Source: Chloroflexota bacterium
GTDB lineage: Bacteria; Chloroflexota; Anaerolineae; UBA4142
DNA: 64,000 bases
Reading direction: 5' to 3'
Assembly (NCBI GenBank): GCA_016219275.1
Contig: JACRBM010000013.1
Coordinates: forward strand, 1 to 64,000
Shown: positions 7,276-15,606 of the stretch, in pieces
Layout: each line of letters opens with the position of its first letter
How positions within the stretch are numbered: position 1 is the first letter of the stretch
Made by a program: the position numbers and the translations under genes
Notes under the pieces: model-generated
Seen by the model: only the letters and a program-made list of their open reading frames with translations
Told to the model about the DNA's origin: nothing
Database searches by the model: none

Positions 7276-9198
7276 ATGAAACGATTCAATTTTACGTTCA
7301 CGCTGATGGCGCGTGTCATCCTGCTCGTTTCGATTGGCTTGCTCTTGATGTTCGGCGGATTTGCGTTTCTGAGTTTGGAAGCCGTGCGCGAAAGTACTGA
7401 TCGCGCGTTGCAAGAACGGATGCTTCTCGCGCAGATCACCGCCAGCCGCGTGGACGATTTGCTGCAACAAAAAATCACCTCGCTCCAAACCGTGCGGGAT
7501 GAATCCCCGTTCGACCCCAATCGCGACAATCCAGAAACGCTCGCGCCAATTCTCCATACCTTCGCGCAACACCTCGGCGATTTCGTACAGTACGTCGCGG
7601 TAACCGATCGCGAAGGGAATGTGATTCTATCCGAACCGTTGATGCCGGAACTGGTCGGCGCGAATGTGGCTTCGAATCGCTACGCCCAAAAAGTGCTCAA
7701 GACCGGTCAGCCGGTCGTGTCCGGTTATTTCGCGCCGGAAAAGGTAGAATCCACCGCGGCGATTTTGGTTTCCACTTCAAAAAACAATGGCACAACGAAT
7801 GGCGTCATCATCGCCGCGGTCAATCTCAAGCATCCCAGCATCAGTCATCTCCTCGGACCGTTAGGGCTGGGCAAACAGGGCTACGCCGAGATCGTAGATG
7901 AAGAAGGTTTTCCGCTCGCCAGCACATCGGAGGAACAATCGTGGCAGAACTGCCGCTATGGTGATCGCTTTGCCAGTTTGATTCGTGATCGCGGCACGGT
8001 GGTCGGGCAATGCCACGATTGTCACACCACATCGGCAACTCAGAAAAGACAAAACGGCGTGATGGCGTTTGCCGCGCTCACCACCGCGCCGTGGGGTATC
8101 GTCGTCCAACAAGATGAACGCGAGGCGTTCGCGTACACCAAAGAGTTGGAGCATAATCTGTCCTTGTTCGGCGGCGTCGCGTTTTTCATCACCCTCATCG
8201 TCGCGTGGCTCTTGACGCGCAGCGTGGTCAAGCCGGTCCAAACGTTGATCGCCGCCTCGCAACACATCGCGGCGGATGACTTGGCGCGACCGATTCCGCG
8301 CGTCGGCGGCGGCGAGGTGAGCATCCTGGGAGCGTCGCTGGACACTATGCGCGAGCGGCTGAAAAAATCCCTGGACGAGATCCAGGGATGGAATTCGGAA
8401 CTCGAACAACGCGTGGAATCGCGCACGCAAGAGTTGGAACAAGCCGAGCAAAGTCGCCGCGAGTTGTTACGCAAACTGGTCGTCGCGCAAGAAGAAGAGC
8501 GCCGCGGGTTGGCGCGCGAACTGCATGACGAAACGAGCCAGGCGTTGACCGCGCTCGTCGTCGGATTGGAGACCGCCACGACCGCGCCGGCGGAGTCGGT
8601 GGACGTGATGAAAGCGCGGCTGAATCCGATCAAGGCGATGGCGACCGCGATGCTGCGCGAAATTCAGCGCATCATCCACGACTTGCGCCCCGCGATCCTG
8701 GACGACCTGGGATTGGTGCAAGCGATAGATTGGTACGCGGAAACGCGCCTCAAAGTGCATGGCATTCAGGTCGGCTTTGAGACCGCGGGCGTCGAAAAAC
8801 GCTTGCCGTCCGAAGTCGAGACCGTCGTCTTTCGACTCGCGCAAGAAGCCATCAACAATATCGTGCGCCACGCTGGCGCAGAAGCGGTTAGCATCAGTCT
8901 GGAATTTGCGGACGATGCCGTTACGCTCGAAGTGGAAGACGACGGTTGTGGTTTCGATCCGGCAACCGCGCTATCCCCCGGAAAAGGGAATGCCACCTTT
9001 GGTCTCCTGGGAATGAAAGAACGCGCCGCTCTCTTTGGCGGAATCGTTAGCATCGAATCCAAGATTGAAGAGGGCACGAAAGTGACCGCCAAGATTCCGC
9101 TGAAAGGAACGAATGGGAATGGCAAAGATCCGAGTGTTGTTGGTGGACGATCACGCGATGTTGCGAGAAGGACTGAAGGCACTGCTCAGTCTGTGTGA
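7276..9198 (+). CDS. NarX-type sensor histidine kinase with a c-type heme motif in its sensor domain
   Basis: A 640-residue kinase. A first membrane helix (about 8-30) precedes a long extracytoplasmic domain (about 40-290) that resembles a double-Cache sensor. A second helix (296-318), HAMP, a coiled coil, a HisKA_3 H-box (ELHDETSQ, His417) and a HATPase with the N-box QEAINNIVRH follow. The sensor domain contains CHDCH at residues 246-250, a covalent heme c motif. Proximity to the membrane return suggests the domain reports redox state or a gas ligand. ATG 7276 has AAAGGA upstream, and earlier ATGs lack support. Its end overlaps the response regulator start by about 86 bases, so the pair is coupled. 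It probably controls the downstream reductive dehalogenase cluster (inference). Confidence 0.88.
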   Translation: MKRFNFTFTLMARVILLVSIGLLLMFGGFAFLSLEAVRESTDRALQERMLLAQITASRVDDLLQQKITSLQTVRDESPFDPNRDNPETLAPILHTFAQHLGDFVQYVAVTDREGNVILSEPLMPELVGANVASNRYAQKVLKTGQPVVSGYFAPEKVESTAAILVSTSKNNGTTNGVIIAAVNLKHPSISHLLGPLGLGKQGYAEIVDEEGFPLASTSEEQSWQNCRYGDRFASLIRDRGTVVGQCHDCHTTSATQKRQNGVMAFAALTTAPWGIVVQQDEREAFAYTKELEHNLSLFGGVAFFITLIVAWLLTRSVVKPVQTLIAASQHIAADDLARPIPRVGGGEVSILGASLDTMRERLKKSLDEIQGWNSELEQRVESRTQELEQAEQSRRELLRKLVVAQEEERRGLARELHDETSQALTALVVGLETATTAPAESVDVMKARLNPIKAMATAMLREIQRIIHDLRPAILDDLGLVQAIDWYAETRLKVHGIQVGFETAGVEKRLPSEVETVVFRLAQEAINNIVRHAGAEAVSISLEFADDAVTLEVEDDGCGFDPATALSPGKGNATFGLLGMKERAALFGGIVSIESKIEEGTKVTAKIPLKGTNGNGKDPSVVGGRSRDVARRTEGTAQSV

Positions 9199-9775
9199 AG
9201 ATGTTCAGGTGGTCGCCGAAGCATCCGACGGACGCCAGGCGCTCACGGCGGTGCGCGAACATTTACCCGATGTGGTGATCATGGATATGGCAATGCCGGG
9301 TATGGACGGCTTGGAAGCGACACGGCGCATCATCAGGGATCGTCCGGAAACCAAGATTCTCGTGTTGAGCCAACACGATAACGAGCGGTACGTGTTGCCA
9401 ATTCTCCAAGCCGGCGCGATGGGTTATGTGCTCAAGCGTTCGTTCGCCGGTGAGTTGGTCACCGCGATTCGGACGGTTTACCGGGGCGAGTCGTTCGTGC
9501 CGCCTTCCATTACCAAGATGTTGTTGGACAATTATCGCCAACACGCCGACAACGGTTCGGAAACGAGCGACGACGTACTGACCGAGCGAGAGAAGGAAGT
9601 CCTCAAACTCGTCGCCGAGGGACGCTCTAGTCAGGACATTGCCGAACTACTTGGTCTGAGCAAAAAAACCGTCATGTGCCACCGCGCGAATATCATGACC
9701 AAGCTAGGCATTCACAATCGCGCCAGTCTGGTCAAGTACGCCATCAGTCGCGGATTGATCGAGTTGGACGCGTGA
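9113..9775 (+). CDS. LuxR/NarL-family response regulator
   Basis: The receiver domain has the acidic pair in LLVDDHAML, the phospho-acceptor Asp58 in VIMDMAMPG and the conserved Lys in GYVLKRSF. A linker leads to a C-terminal LuxR helix-turn-helix (TEREKEVLKLVAEGRSSQ, then SKKTVMCHRANIM). The gene begins inside the end of the kinase gene; an alternative ATG at 9119 is equally possible because AAAGGA at 9103-9108 could serve either. It is the obvious partner of the upstream kinase. The natural candidate targets are the respiratory genes that follow on the same strand. Confidence 0.92.
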   Translation: MGMAKIRVLLVDDHAMLREGLKALLSLCEDVQVVAEASDGRQALTAVREHLPDVVIMDMAMPGMDGLEATRRIIRDRPETKILVLSQHDNERYVLPILQAGAMGYVLKRSFAGELVTAIRTVYRGESFVPPSITKMLLDNYRQHADNGSETSDDVLTEREKEVLKLVAEGRSSQDIAELLGLSKKTVMCHRANIMTKLGIHNRASLVKYAISRGLIELDA

Positions 9776-9782
9776 AACCCCA

Positions 9783-9806
9783 GGGAACGCTCGCCGAAGC
9801 GTTCCC
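9783..9806 (+). terminator. Stem-loop after the response regulator gene
   Basis: The inverted repeat GGGAACGCT (9783-9791) / AGCGTTCCC (9798-9806) starts seven bases after the stop codon. There is no T-run, so termination efficiency is doubtful. It is the same repeat type as at 3199-3222. Confidence 0.5.
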
Positions 9807-9930
9807 CATCCACCCCGCGCTACCGACCTCGCACGCAGGGAAAATCTAGGTACTGCCATCTCGAAAACTAGATACTTGTGCCGATTGATGCCACCGCCAG
9901 ATTGAGTTAAATTAACGGCAGGGAACTTAC

Positions 9931-10344
9931 GTGGCGAAATTGTTGCTGATTGAGCACAACAAGTCGTTAACCGCTTTGATCCAGCACGTATTGCGCGCAG
10001 ATCAAGGGTTGCAGTTAGTCGGGTGCGCGTCGAATGTTCACCAAGCGTTACAACTCCTCGCGACAACAACTCCGGACTTGATCCTGATAGATGCGCCGCT
10101 CCCCGACATTGGTTTTGCCGAGGTGATTCTGCTCGCGCTGGAAAGAGCGCCGACGAGTAAAATCATTCTGCTAGCGGACGATTGGGGCACGCGCTACTTG
10201 CGCGCCGCCATACGCTACGGCGTCAGTGGTTGCGTCAGAAAAGACCGGCTCGCCACCGACCTGATCCCGGTTGCCAAACGACTGCTCCACATCTCACTCG
10301 CGGAACACCAATACGCTCCCTTCGTCCGCGCCAAAAATAATTGA
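9931..10344 (+). CDS. Stand-alone receiver-domain protein, atypical acidic pocket
   Basis: A 137-residue CheY-like fold with no output domain. The Asp54 acceptor lies in LILIDAPLP and the conserved Lys in GCVRKDRL. The usual double-acid motif is replaced by Glu8-His9, and the Thr/Ser switch position in ILLADD is Ala. The start is GTG 9931 with a GGGAA box upstream. It sits between the two-component pair and the cytochrome gene. It could be a phosphate sink or an unphosphorylated protein-interaction module; the sequence does not decide. Confidence 0.7.
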   Translation: MAKLLLIEHNKSLTALIQHVLRADQGLQLVGCASNVHQALQLLATTTPDLILIDAPLPDIGFAEVILLALERAPTSKIILLADDWGTRYLRAAIRYGVSGCVRKDRLATDLIPVAKRLLHISLAEHQYAPFVRAKNN

Positions 10345-10403
10345 TGCACGTTAACCAACAACCTAAGTTAGTCCAATCTCACTGAGGAGATTTTAACCGC
10401 CCA

Positions 10404-10934
10404 ATGTACCAACGAAATCTGCTGAATCCAATATCCTTGATGTTCGTTCTACTGTTCGTGTCATTTGGTGTGATGGCTTGTCAACCCCAGCCCGTTGCCA
10501 CACCACTCCCGCCGCTCCCCACCGTCCTCGCGACAGAAACCAAACCGGCGCCAGCCCCTACCGTCGCGCCTAAAGTTGAGGCGACCAAACCCGTTGCCAA
10601 GCCCGGCGCGATCAAGACAGTCGAAGATATTATGAAGACTGCGCCCGTTTCTCAGTTCATGGATGGCAAACACGTCACGAAAGGGCTGCAGTGCACCGCT
10701 TGCCACACAGCGATGCCACCCAAAGGCGCGCCTGAAACCAAGACATGCTTGAGTTGCCACAAGAACACGTACACCGCGATGGCGGAGGTCACGGCGAAGG
10801 TAAGCCCAAACCCCCACTCCTCGCACGAAGGTGAAATTCCGTGCGTGGACTGTCACAAAGGGCACGAGCCATTCGTGTATGGATGTGGCAAAGCCGGATG
10901 TCACTCCGAGTACTCATCAAACCGTTTCAAGTAA
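10404..10934 (+). CDS. Multiheme c-type cytochrome lipoprotein (tetraheme)
   Basis: A lipoprotein signal peptide ends at Cys26 (lipobox VMAC), followed by a Pro/Ala/Thr-rich linker to about residue 68. The C-terminal 100 residues carry CTACH (97-101), CLSCH (115-119), CVDCH (147-151) and CGKAGCH (161-167, a CX4CH variant), so up to four hemes. Small size and spacing resemble the tetraheme domain of cytochrome c3-type/flavocytochrome c proteins. It should be tethered outside the membrane and pass electrons; the next genes offer a copper protein and the reductive dehalogenase as partners. The GAGGAG box is unusually far (14 bases) from ATG 10404. Confidence 0.85.
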   Translation: MYQRNLLNPISLMFVLLFVSFGVMACQPQPVATPLPPLPTVLATETKPAPAPTVAPKVEATKPVAKPGAIKTVEDIMKTAPVSQFMDGKHVTKGLQCTACHTAMPPKGAPETKTCLSCHKNTYTAMAEVTAKVSPNPHSSHEGEIPCVDCHKGHEPFVYGCGKAGCHSEYSSNRFK

Positions 10935-11030
10935 CTCTACCCTCGGATCGAAAGGAGTGGTCACAGCACAAGAACCGAACGCAAAACAATCGCCCACCAC
11001 GCAATGGGCAACATGGCAATCAGGAAATTG

Positions 11031-11047
11031 AAAAACCAATGGAGGTT
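11031..11047 (+). promoter_or_regulatory. 17-base leader containing the ribosome binding site, copy 1
   Basis: The sequence AAAAACCAATGGAGGTT precedes the cupredoxin start and recurs exactly at 11517-11533 before rdhA. It includes GGAGG plus 10 more upstream bases, so conservation goes beyond a simple ribosome binding site. Confidence 0.55.
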
Positions 11048-11050
11048 ATG

Positions 11051-11437
11051 ATGCGGAAATTGATTCTACTCGTTGCAGTTCTAGTTGTGACGATGCTGGT
11101 CGTCGCATGCGGCAGTTCCAAGCCTGCCGTGGTCATGGATGAACCAGTCCCTGCCGGCGCTGACGGCGCGCAAATTGTCAATCTGTCTTTCAATACAACC
11201 GACATTTCCCCGGCGACCGTGACCGTCAAAGCTGGACAAAAGGTACTCTTTGTCGTCAAGAACACTGATCCAAAAGAGGATCACAACGTCGTCAGCCAAG
11301 ATTTAGGCATCAAGGAAATTCTCGTCGTTCCCGGACAAACCGCGCGCCGCTTGTGGACGCCGACCGCCAAGCCAGGTGAGTACCCGACCGGTTGCACGAT
11401 TCACCCCGACATTCGGATGAAGATCGTCGTTCAGTGA
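11051..11437 (+). CDS. Plastocyanin-like blue copper lipoprotein (cupredoxin)
   Basis: The 128-residue protein has a lipobox ending at Cys20 and a single cupredoxin domain. Type-1 copper ligands are visible: His in KEDHNVV and the Cys-His-Met set in TGCTIHPDIRM. ATG 11051 is preferred over nearby ATGs because GGAGG at 11041-11045 is correctly spaced. The leader AAAAACCAATGGAGGTT recurs before rdhA. A lipid-anchored one-electron carrier next to a reductive dehalogenase gene suggests a role in feeding it electrons, which is an inference. Confidence 0.88.
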   Translation: MRKLILLVAVLVVTMLVVACGSSKPAVVMDEPVPAGADGAQIVNLSFNTTDISPATVTVKAGQKVLFVVKNTDPKEDHNVVSQDLGIKEILVVPGQTARRLWTPTAKPGEYPTGCTIHPDIRMKIVVQ

Positions 11438-11516
11438 ACCAGACAGCAGGCGGAGACGGTTCTGGCAAGCCGATTCCCCTAATTGTGGATCATGCGACTT
11501 GCCAGCAAATCTCTTC

Positions 11517-11533
11517 AAAAACCAATGGAGGTT
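11517..11533 (+). promoter_or_regulatory. 17-base leader containing the ribosome binding site, copy 2
   Basis: An identical copy of the cupredoxin leader, here upstream of rdhA. GGAGG at 11527-11531 fixes the rdhA start at ATG 11537. Confidence 0.55.
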
Positions 11534-11536
11534 GAC

Positions 11537-12937
11537 ATGGCATCGAATTTAACCCGCCGAGAATTTTTGAAAGACCTCGGTTTGCTCGGCGCTGGTGTTA
11601 CGCTCGCCCCAGCCGCAATTAGCGGCGCCAACATTTTCGATTGGGACAACGAAAAGACGCCCCAGTTGCATCGCCCTAGCTGGGTGAACACATCCAGCTC
11701 ACCCACGATGGAAATTGACTGGGACAAGATGCAACGCTTTCGCGAGTGGCGCACGACGCGCGGCAGTTTCGCCGAATATGTGGGAAAGGAACGCGACGAG
11801 CGGTTGACCAAACTGCAAACCGAAAACTTGGATCGGTTCCTCAGGCAAAACAAACCGGGCTATACGCTCAAGGATCGCGCGCTCGGCGTGGCAACAGGAC
11901 AAGGCGCGGGCGCACAAGGGTTTCTGCCACCCAAAGACGCGACCACGCCAGACAAACTCGGCGTCGCAAAATGGACCGGCTCGCCGGAAGATGCGGCGAT
12001 CATGGTGACGGCGGCAATGCGCCACCTGGGCGCGGGCACCGTTGGCTTTGTGGAATTGGATTCGCGCACGACCGAGAAACTAATCTACGCCGAAGACCCG
12101 GACAAGAAAGTAATGGAAATCGCGGATGTGGCTCAACCGTCCGAGGACGACAAGAAACGCGTTATTCCGAAAAAAGCGCGCTGGGTGATTGTGTGGACCG
12201 TGCCGATGTCGCAAGAGACGATGAAAGCCGCGCCCACCGTGTTGTGCCAGCTCACCACCGGGTTGACCTACACGTTAAATCGCAGCATCCAATTGCGCTT
12301 GCAGTACTTTCTCGCCGGGTTGGGTTATCTGGGTCTGGGCGAAGCCAGCACGAACGCGCTCGGCATCTCGCCCGCGCTCGGCACGATGGCGGGCTTGGGT
12401 GAAATGTCGCGCTTGAATCGCTTGATCACACCCGAATGGGGTCCCATCACGCGCGTGTTCAAGATGGTCACCGACCTGCCGCTCGCGCCGACCAAACCGA
12501 TCAACGCCGGCATCATGCAGTTCTGCAAAGTCTGCAAAAAGTGCGCGGATTTTTGCCCGTCCAAGGCGTTGAGTTTCGACACCGAACCGACCTGGCAAAC
12601 GCGTGGCGGGTGGAACAACCCAGGACACAAGGCGTTCTTTGAAGATTCGACCAAGTGCCGCGCGTATTGGCGGCAGGTCGGCACGAACTGCGGTCTCTGC
12701 TTCACCGCGTGTCCGTTCGGCACCAAGAACCAAGCATTCTTCCACGAATTCCGCAACGCACTCGTCTCCGCGACGCCGGTCTTTGACAGCGCGCTCAAGG
12801 CGGTGGACGACTGGCTCAACCCAGGTCCCGCGAATCCGGAACTGGGCGATCCCTTCAAGAACCCGGAAGCGTGGTGGAAACGCACCGACTTGCCGATTTA
12901 CGGCATCAACACGTCTTCGGGTCTCAGTGACATCTAG
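11537..12937 (+). CDS. rdhA: Reductive dehalogenase catalytic subunit (RdhA), Tat-exported
   Basis: A 466-residue cobamide-dependent reductive dehalogenase. The Tat signal is LTRREFLKDLG at the N-terminus. The family's early motif EIDWDKMQRF, the central IVWTVPM segment and the NALGISPALG/LITPEWGP segment are all present. Two ferredoxin-type clusters follow: Cys330-333-336-340 (FCKVCKKCADFCP), then the remote Cys374 with Cys385-388-392 (CGLCFTACP). The family removes halogen from organohalides as a respiratory terminal step on the outer membrane face. ATG 11537 is set by GGAGG at 11527-11531. It is followed by the rdhB anchor gene after 12 bases. The substrate cannot be deduced from sequence. 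Confidence 0.95.
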   Translation: MASNLTRREFLKDLGLLGAGVTLAPAAISGANIFDWDNEKTPQLHRPSWVNTSSSPTMEIDWDKMQRFREWRTTRGSFAEYVGKERDERLTKLQTENLDRFLRQNKPGYTLKDRALGVATGQGAGAQGFLPPKDATTPDKLGVAKWTGSPEDAAIMVTAAMRHLGAGTVGFVELDSRTTEKLIYAEDPDKKVMEIADVAQPSEDDKKRVIPKKARWVIVWTVPMSQETMKAAPTVLCQLTTGLTYTLNRSIQLRLQYFLAGLGYLGLGEASTNALGISPALGTMAGLGEMSRLNRLITPEWGPITRVFKMVTDLPLAPTKPINAGIMQFCKVCKKCADFCPSKALSFDTEPTWQTRGGWNNPGHKAFFEDSTKCRAYWRQVGTNCGLCFTACPFGTKNQAFFHEFRNALVSATPVFDSALKAVDDWLNPGPANPELGDPFKNPEAWWKRTDLPIYGINTSSGLSDI

Positions 12938-12949
12938 AGGAGTTACACA

Positions 12950-13240
12950 ATGATGTGGCTTGTTACAGGTGTGATCATTGGCGTCGTGGGTTGGTGGCTC
13001 GTCTCCTGGACGCGCGCACACAAAATCGGCGTCACGTGGTACGAATGGTTGCTCGCCGTGCTCGCGCTCGGGCTAGGATTGCTCGCGCTCCAAAACTATT
13101 ACGCGTTCCTGAGAGAAATGGAACCGAATGCCGCTGTGGTGATGCTGGCGTTGTTGGGAGTGCCGGCGCTGATTCTAGCCGGGCTTGCCGTTTTTCTGGT
13201 GTGGTGGCAAGGACGCACAACCAAACCGACCAAAGCATGA
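12950..13240 (+). CDS. rdhB: Reductive dehalogenase membrane anchor (RdhB)
   Basis: A 96-residue protein with three predicted membrane helices (about 3-20, 30-48 and 62-86), and NYYAFLREMEPNAA between helices two and three. Size, topology and the Glu-Pro motif after helix two match RdhB anchors. It starts 12 bases after rdhA with GAGGAG at 12937-12942. The expected function is to hold exported RdhA at the outer face of the membrane. Confidence 0.9.
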   Translation: MMWLVTGVIIGVVGWWLVSWTRAHKIGVTWYEWLLAVLALGLGLLALQNYYAFLREMEPNAAVVMLALLGVPALILAGLAVFLVWWQGRTTKPTKA

Positions 13241-13256
13241 TCTAACCGATGAAGAA

Positions 13257-13290
13257 GAAGGTGCGGGCGTAACAACCCGCACCTTCGACT
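13257..13290 (+). terminator. Stem-loop after rdhB
   Basis: A perfect 11-base-pair stem GAAGGTGCGGG (13257-13267) / CCCGCACCTTC (13276-13286) with an eight-base loop, 16 bases after the rdhB stop. No long T-run follows. A related stem (GGTGCGGGC...GCCCGCATC) occurs at 21676-21699. Confidence 0.65.
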
Positions 13291-13413
13291 GATTGTACCA
13301 CACTGGCACTTGATTTTGACTGTTCTTGGACTGCTCACAGACTTCCTCCTCTTATCCTACATCCGAGATATTGAGCGAGGTTGCTTGATAGGACACAACG
13401 AGGTGATGCCGCC

Positions 13414-15501
13414 ATGAAGATAAAGCACTGGATCATTGCAATCAGCATTCTGATTCTCATCCTTCTCCCCGCCCCTGCCGTCTCGGTCGCCAAATCAAAT
13501 TCCAATCGCGTTTTCAATATCCGCGCGCGTTCATTCGAATACACGCCTTCGGTCATTCACGTTCAGCAAGGCGATCGCGTCAAGTTGACGATGACGGCGG
13601 ATGACGTGACGCACGGATTGATTCTCGATTATTACGATGTCGAACTCGTCGCCGCGCCGCGCCCAGAAAAAGAATCGAGCGTCGAATTTATCGCGGATCG
13701 CGCGGGCAAGTTTCGTTTTCGCTGCACCCAGGTGTGCGGTCCGCTCCATCCCTTCATGGTCGGCGAACTCATCGTCGAACCGAACGCGCTGGGCACGCTC
13801 TCATTCCCGCTGCTCCTGATTGTCGCCGGTGGCACGCTCGGTTTGTTGTGGGTCGGCAAAAGTCGTCCCGGCATGTTGCCCGAACAACCGTGGCGCTTTG
13901 AACTGACCAAGTTTCGCATCGTTCGCTGGTTTGTGGATCAACGCTGGTTTCAGTACTCGTTGATGTTACCGAATTTATTTTTCTTCGTCATCATCATGCT
14001 GGCGGCGTTCTTTGGCACGCCGGTCGGCAACGCAAATTTCGCCATCATCTTTGTGTGGATCGTGTGGTGGGCGGCGCTCAAATTGATCCTGATTCCATTG
14101 GGCGGTCGCTCGTGGTGCTCAATGTGTCCGATCCCCGCGCCCGGCGAATGGATTGATCACCGCGCGTTCATCAAAAAAGGAAACGAGAAACCGCTCGCCA
14201 TCGCGCGCAAGAATTGGCCCAAGCAACTCCGCAATCTCTGGACGCAGAACGCGACGTTTCTCGCCGTCGCATTGTTCAGCGCGATCATCCTGACGCGACC
14301 CTGGGCAACCGGCGTCGTCTTGCTCGCGTTTTTTATCGGGGCGATCATTCTCTCGTACGTGTACGGTCGGCGCATCTTTTGCCGGTACGTTTGCCCGGTC
14401 AGCGGATTCATCGCGCTCTACTCGATGGCAGCGCCGGTCGAAGTCCGCGTCAAAGACCCGGACCTTTGCCGCAAGCACGTCGAAAAAGATTGCGTGTGCG
14501 GAAACGAAAGCGGTTATGGTTGTCCGTGGATGGAATATCCCGGCAATCTAAAACGCAATGCGTACTGCGGTCTGTGCACCGAGTGTCTCAAGACCTGCCC
14601 GAAAAATAATGTCGGCTTGAACTTGCGTCCCTTTGGCAGCGACTTGTTTATCGCGCAAGGACGCGGCGTGGACGAAGTGTACAACGTCTTTATCATGCTC
14701 ACCTGCGCGATGGTTTACTCGGCAGTTTATCTCGGCTCGTGGGGCGTGCTCAAGGACTGGGCGAACATCGCGACGATTCCTGGGTTCTTGTTCTACACCG
14801 TACTCTTCCTCGCGGCGAACCTCGTCGTCGTGCCGGGCTTGTTCTATCTCGCGGTCTGGCTCGGCAAAGCGTGGGCAGACCAGCGCCTCCCCTCGCGCCA
14901 AGAGTCGCTAGCGATTTTGGAACCGCTCGCCCCGGTGCCGGGTCAAATCGCGCAATTCGTGCGCGGATTCGCGCGTCGCAGCAGACCGGCAATCGCTTCG
15001 CGCGCGATGGCAATCCAAGCGATGGACGCGCCCGTCCAACGCCCTGTTGCACTGACCCAGGTCGCGGTGGCATCACCGACGGTCGCGACGAAACCCGTCC
15101 AACCCAAGCCGGCTCCTGCCAGCGCGTTGCCGCCGCTCAAACAACTCTTTGTGGATTACGGTTATGCGCTCGCGCCGCTCGGCTTGACCGGTTGGATCGC
15201 GTTCACAGTGTCGTTCGCGCTGATTGATATTTCGTACGCCATCCCGCTCTTGTCCGATCCGTTCGGCTGGGGGTGGAATTTGTTCGGCACGGCGGGCACA
15301 CCCTGGATTCGTTTTATTCCGGAATGGGTGCCGTACATCCAAACGCCGATATTGTTGATCGGGATGGCGCTGTCCATCGTGACCGCGTACAAGATCATCG
15401 AGCAACGCGTCGCGGATAAAAAGCTCGCGTTCCAGAGCGTTTTGCCGGTCGTCGTCTTTATGGTCGTCGTCATGTTCGTGTTCTTCCAACTGTACGTGTA
15501 A
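13414..15501 (+). CDS. CuA-type cupredoxin fused to a NapH/NosR-like membrane polyferredoxin
   Basis: A 695-residue fusion. A signal peptide precedes a cupredoxin domain with a full binuclear CuA set: His67 (VTHG), Cys104, Cys108, His112 and Met115 in CTQVCGPLHPFM. Multiple membrane helices follow with CSMCPIPAPGE and CRYVCPVSG motifs, then a ferredoxin region (CRKHVEKDCVC, CGLCTECLKTCP). A Pro/Ala linker and further C-terminal helices close the protein. The membrane part resembles NapH and the NosR/RdhC core. ATG 14 kb inside the cluster (13414) has GAGGTGAT upstream. A role carrying electrons from quinol to external acceptors fits, but this exact fusion is unfamiliar to me. Confidence 0.8.
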   Translation: MKIKHWIIAISILILILLPAPAVSVAKSNSNRVFNIRARSFEYTPSVIHVQQGDRVKLTMTADDVTHGLILDYYDVELVAAPRPEKESSVEFIADRAGKFRFRCTQVCGPLHPFMVGELIVEPNALGTLSFPLLLIVAGGTLGLLWVGKSRPGMLPEQPWRFELTKFRIVRWFVDQRWFQYSLMLPNLFFFVIIMLAAFFGTPVGNANFAIIFVWIVWWAALKLILIPLGGRSWCSMCPIPAPGEWIDHRAFIKKGNEKPLAIARKNWPKQLRNLWTQNATFLAVALFSAIILTRPWATGVVLLAFFIGAIILSYVYGRRIFCRYVCPVSGFIALYSMAAPVEVRVKDPDLCRKHVEKDCVCGNESGYGCPWMEYPGNLKRNAYCGLCTECLKTCPKNNVGLNLRPFGSDLFIAQGRGVDEVYNVFIMLTCAMVYSAVYLGSWGVLKDWANIATIPGFLFYTVLFLAANLVVVPGLFYLAVWLGKAWADQRLPSRQESLAILEPLAPVPGQIAQFVRGFARRSRPAIASRAMAIQAMDAPVQRPVALTQVAVASPTVATKPVQPKPAPASALPPLKQLFVDYGYALAPLGLTGWIAFTVSFALIDISYAIPLLSDPFGWGWNLFGTAGTPWIRFIPEWVPYIQTPILLIGMALSIVTAYKIIEQRVADKKLAFQSVLPVVVFMVVVMFVFFQLYV

Positions 15502-15509
15502 CATCTGTT

Positions 15510-15590
15510 CAGCCACACGCTTCGCGTCACGCAGAACCACACGAAAATATTCTGCGTGATTCTGTGCGGTTCTGTGGCGAATAATAGTGC
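15510..15590. repeat. Inverted repeat of 10-base units (TTCTGTGCGG type)
   Basis: Left units CCACACGC and CACGCAGAACCACAC face right units TTCTGCGTGA, TTCTGTGCGG and TTCTGTGGCG. It occupies the gap between the CuA fusion and the copper chaperone genes and could fold into a long imperfect hairpin. Confidence 0.55.
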
Positions 15591-15606
15591 CAGCAAAGCA
15601 ATCACA

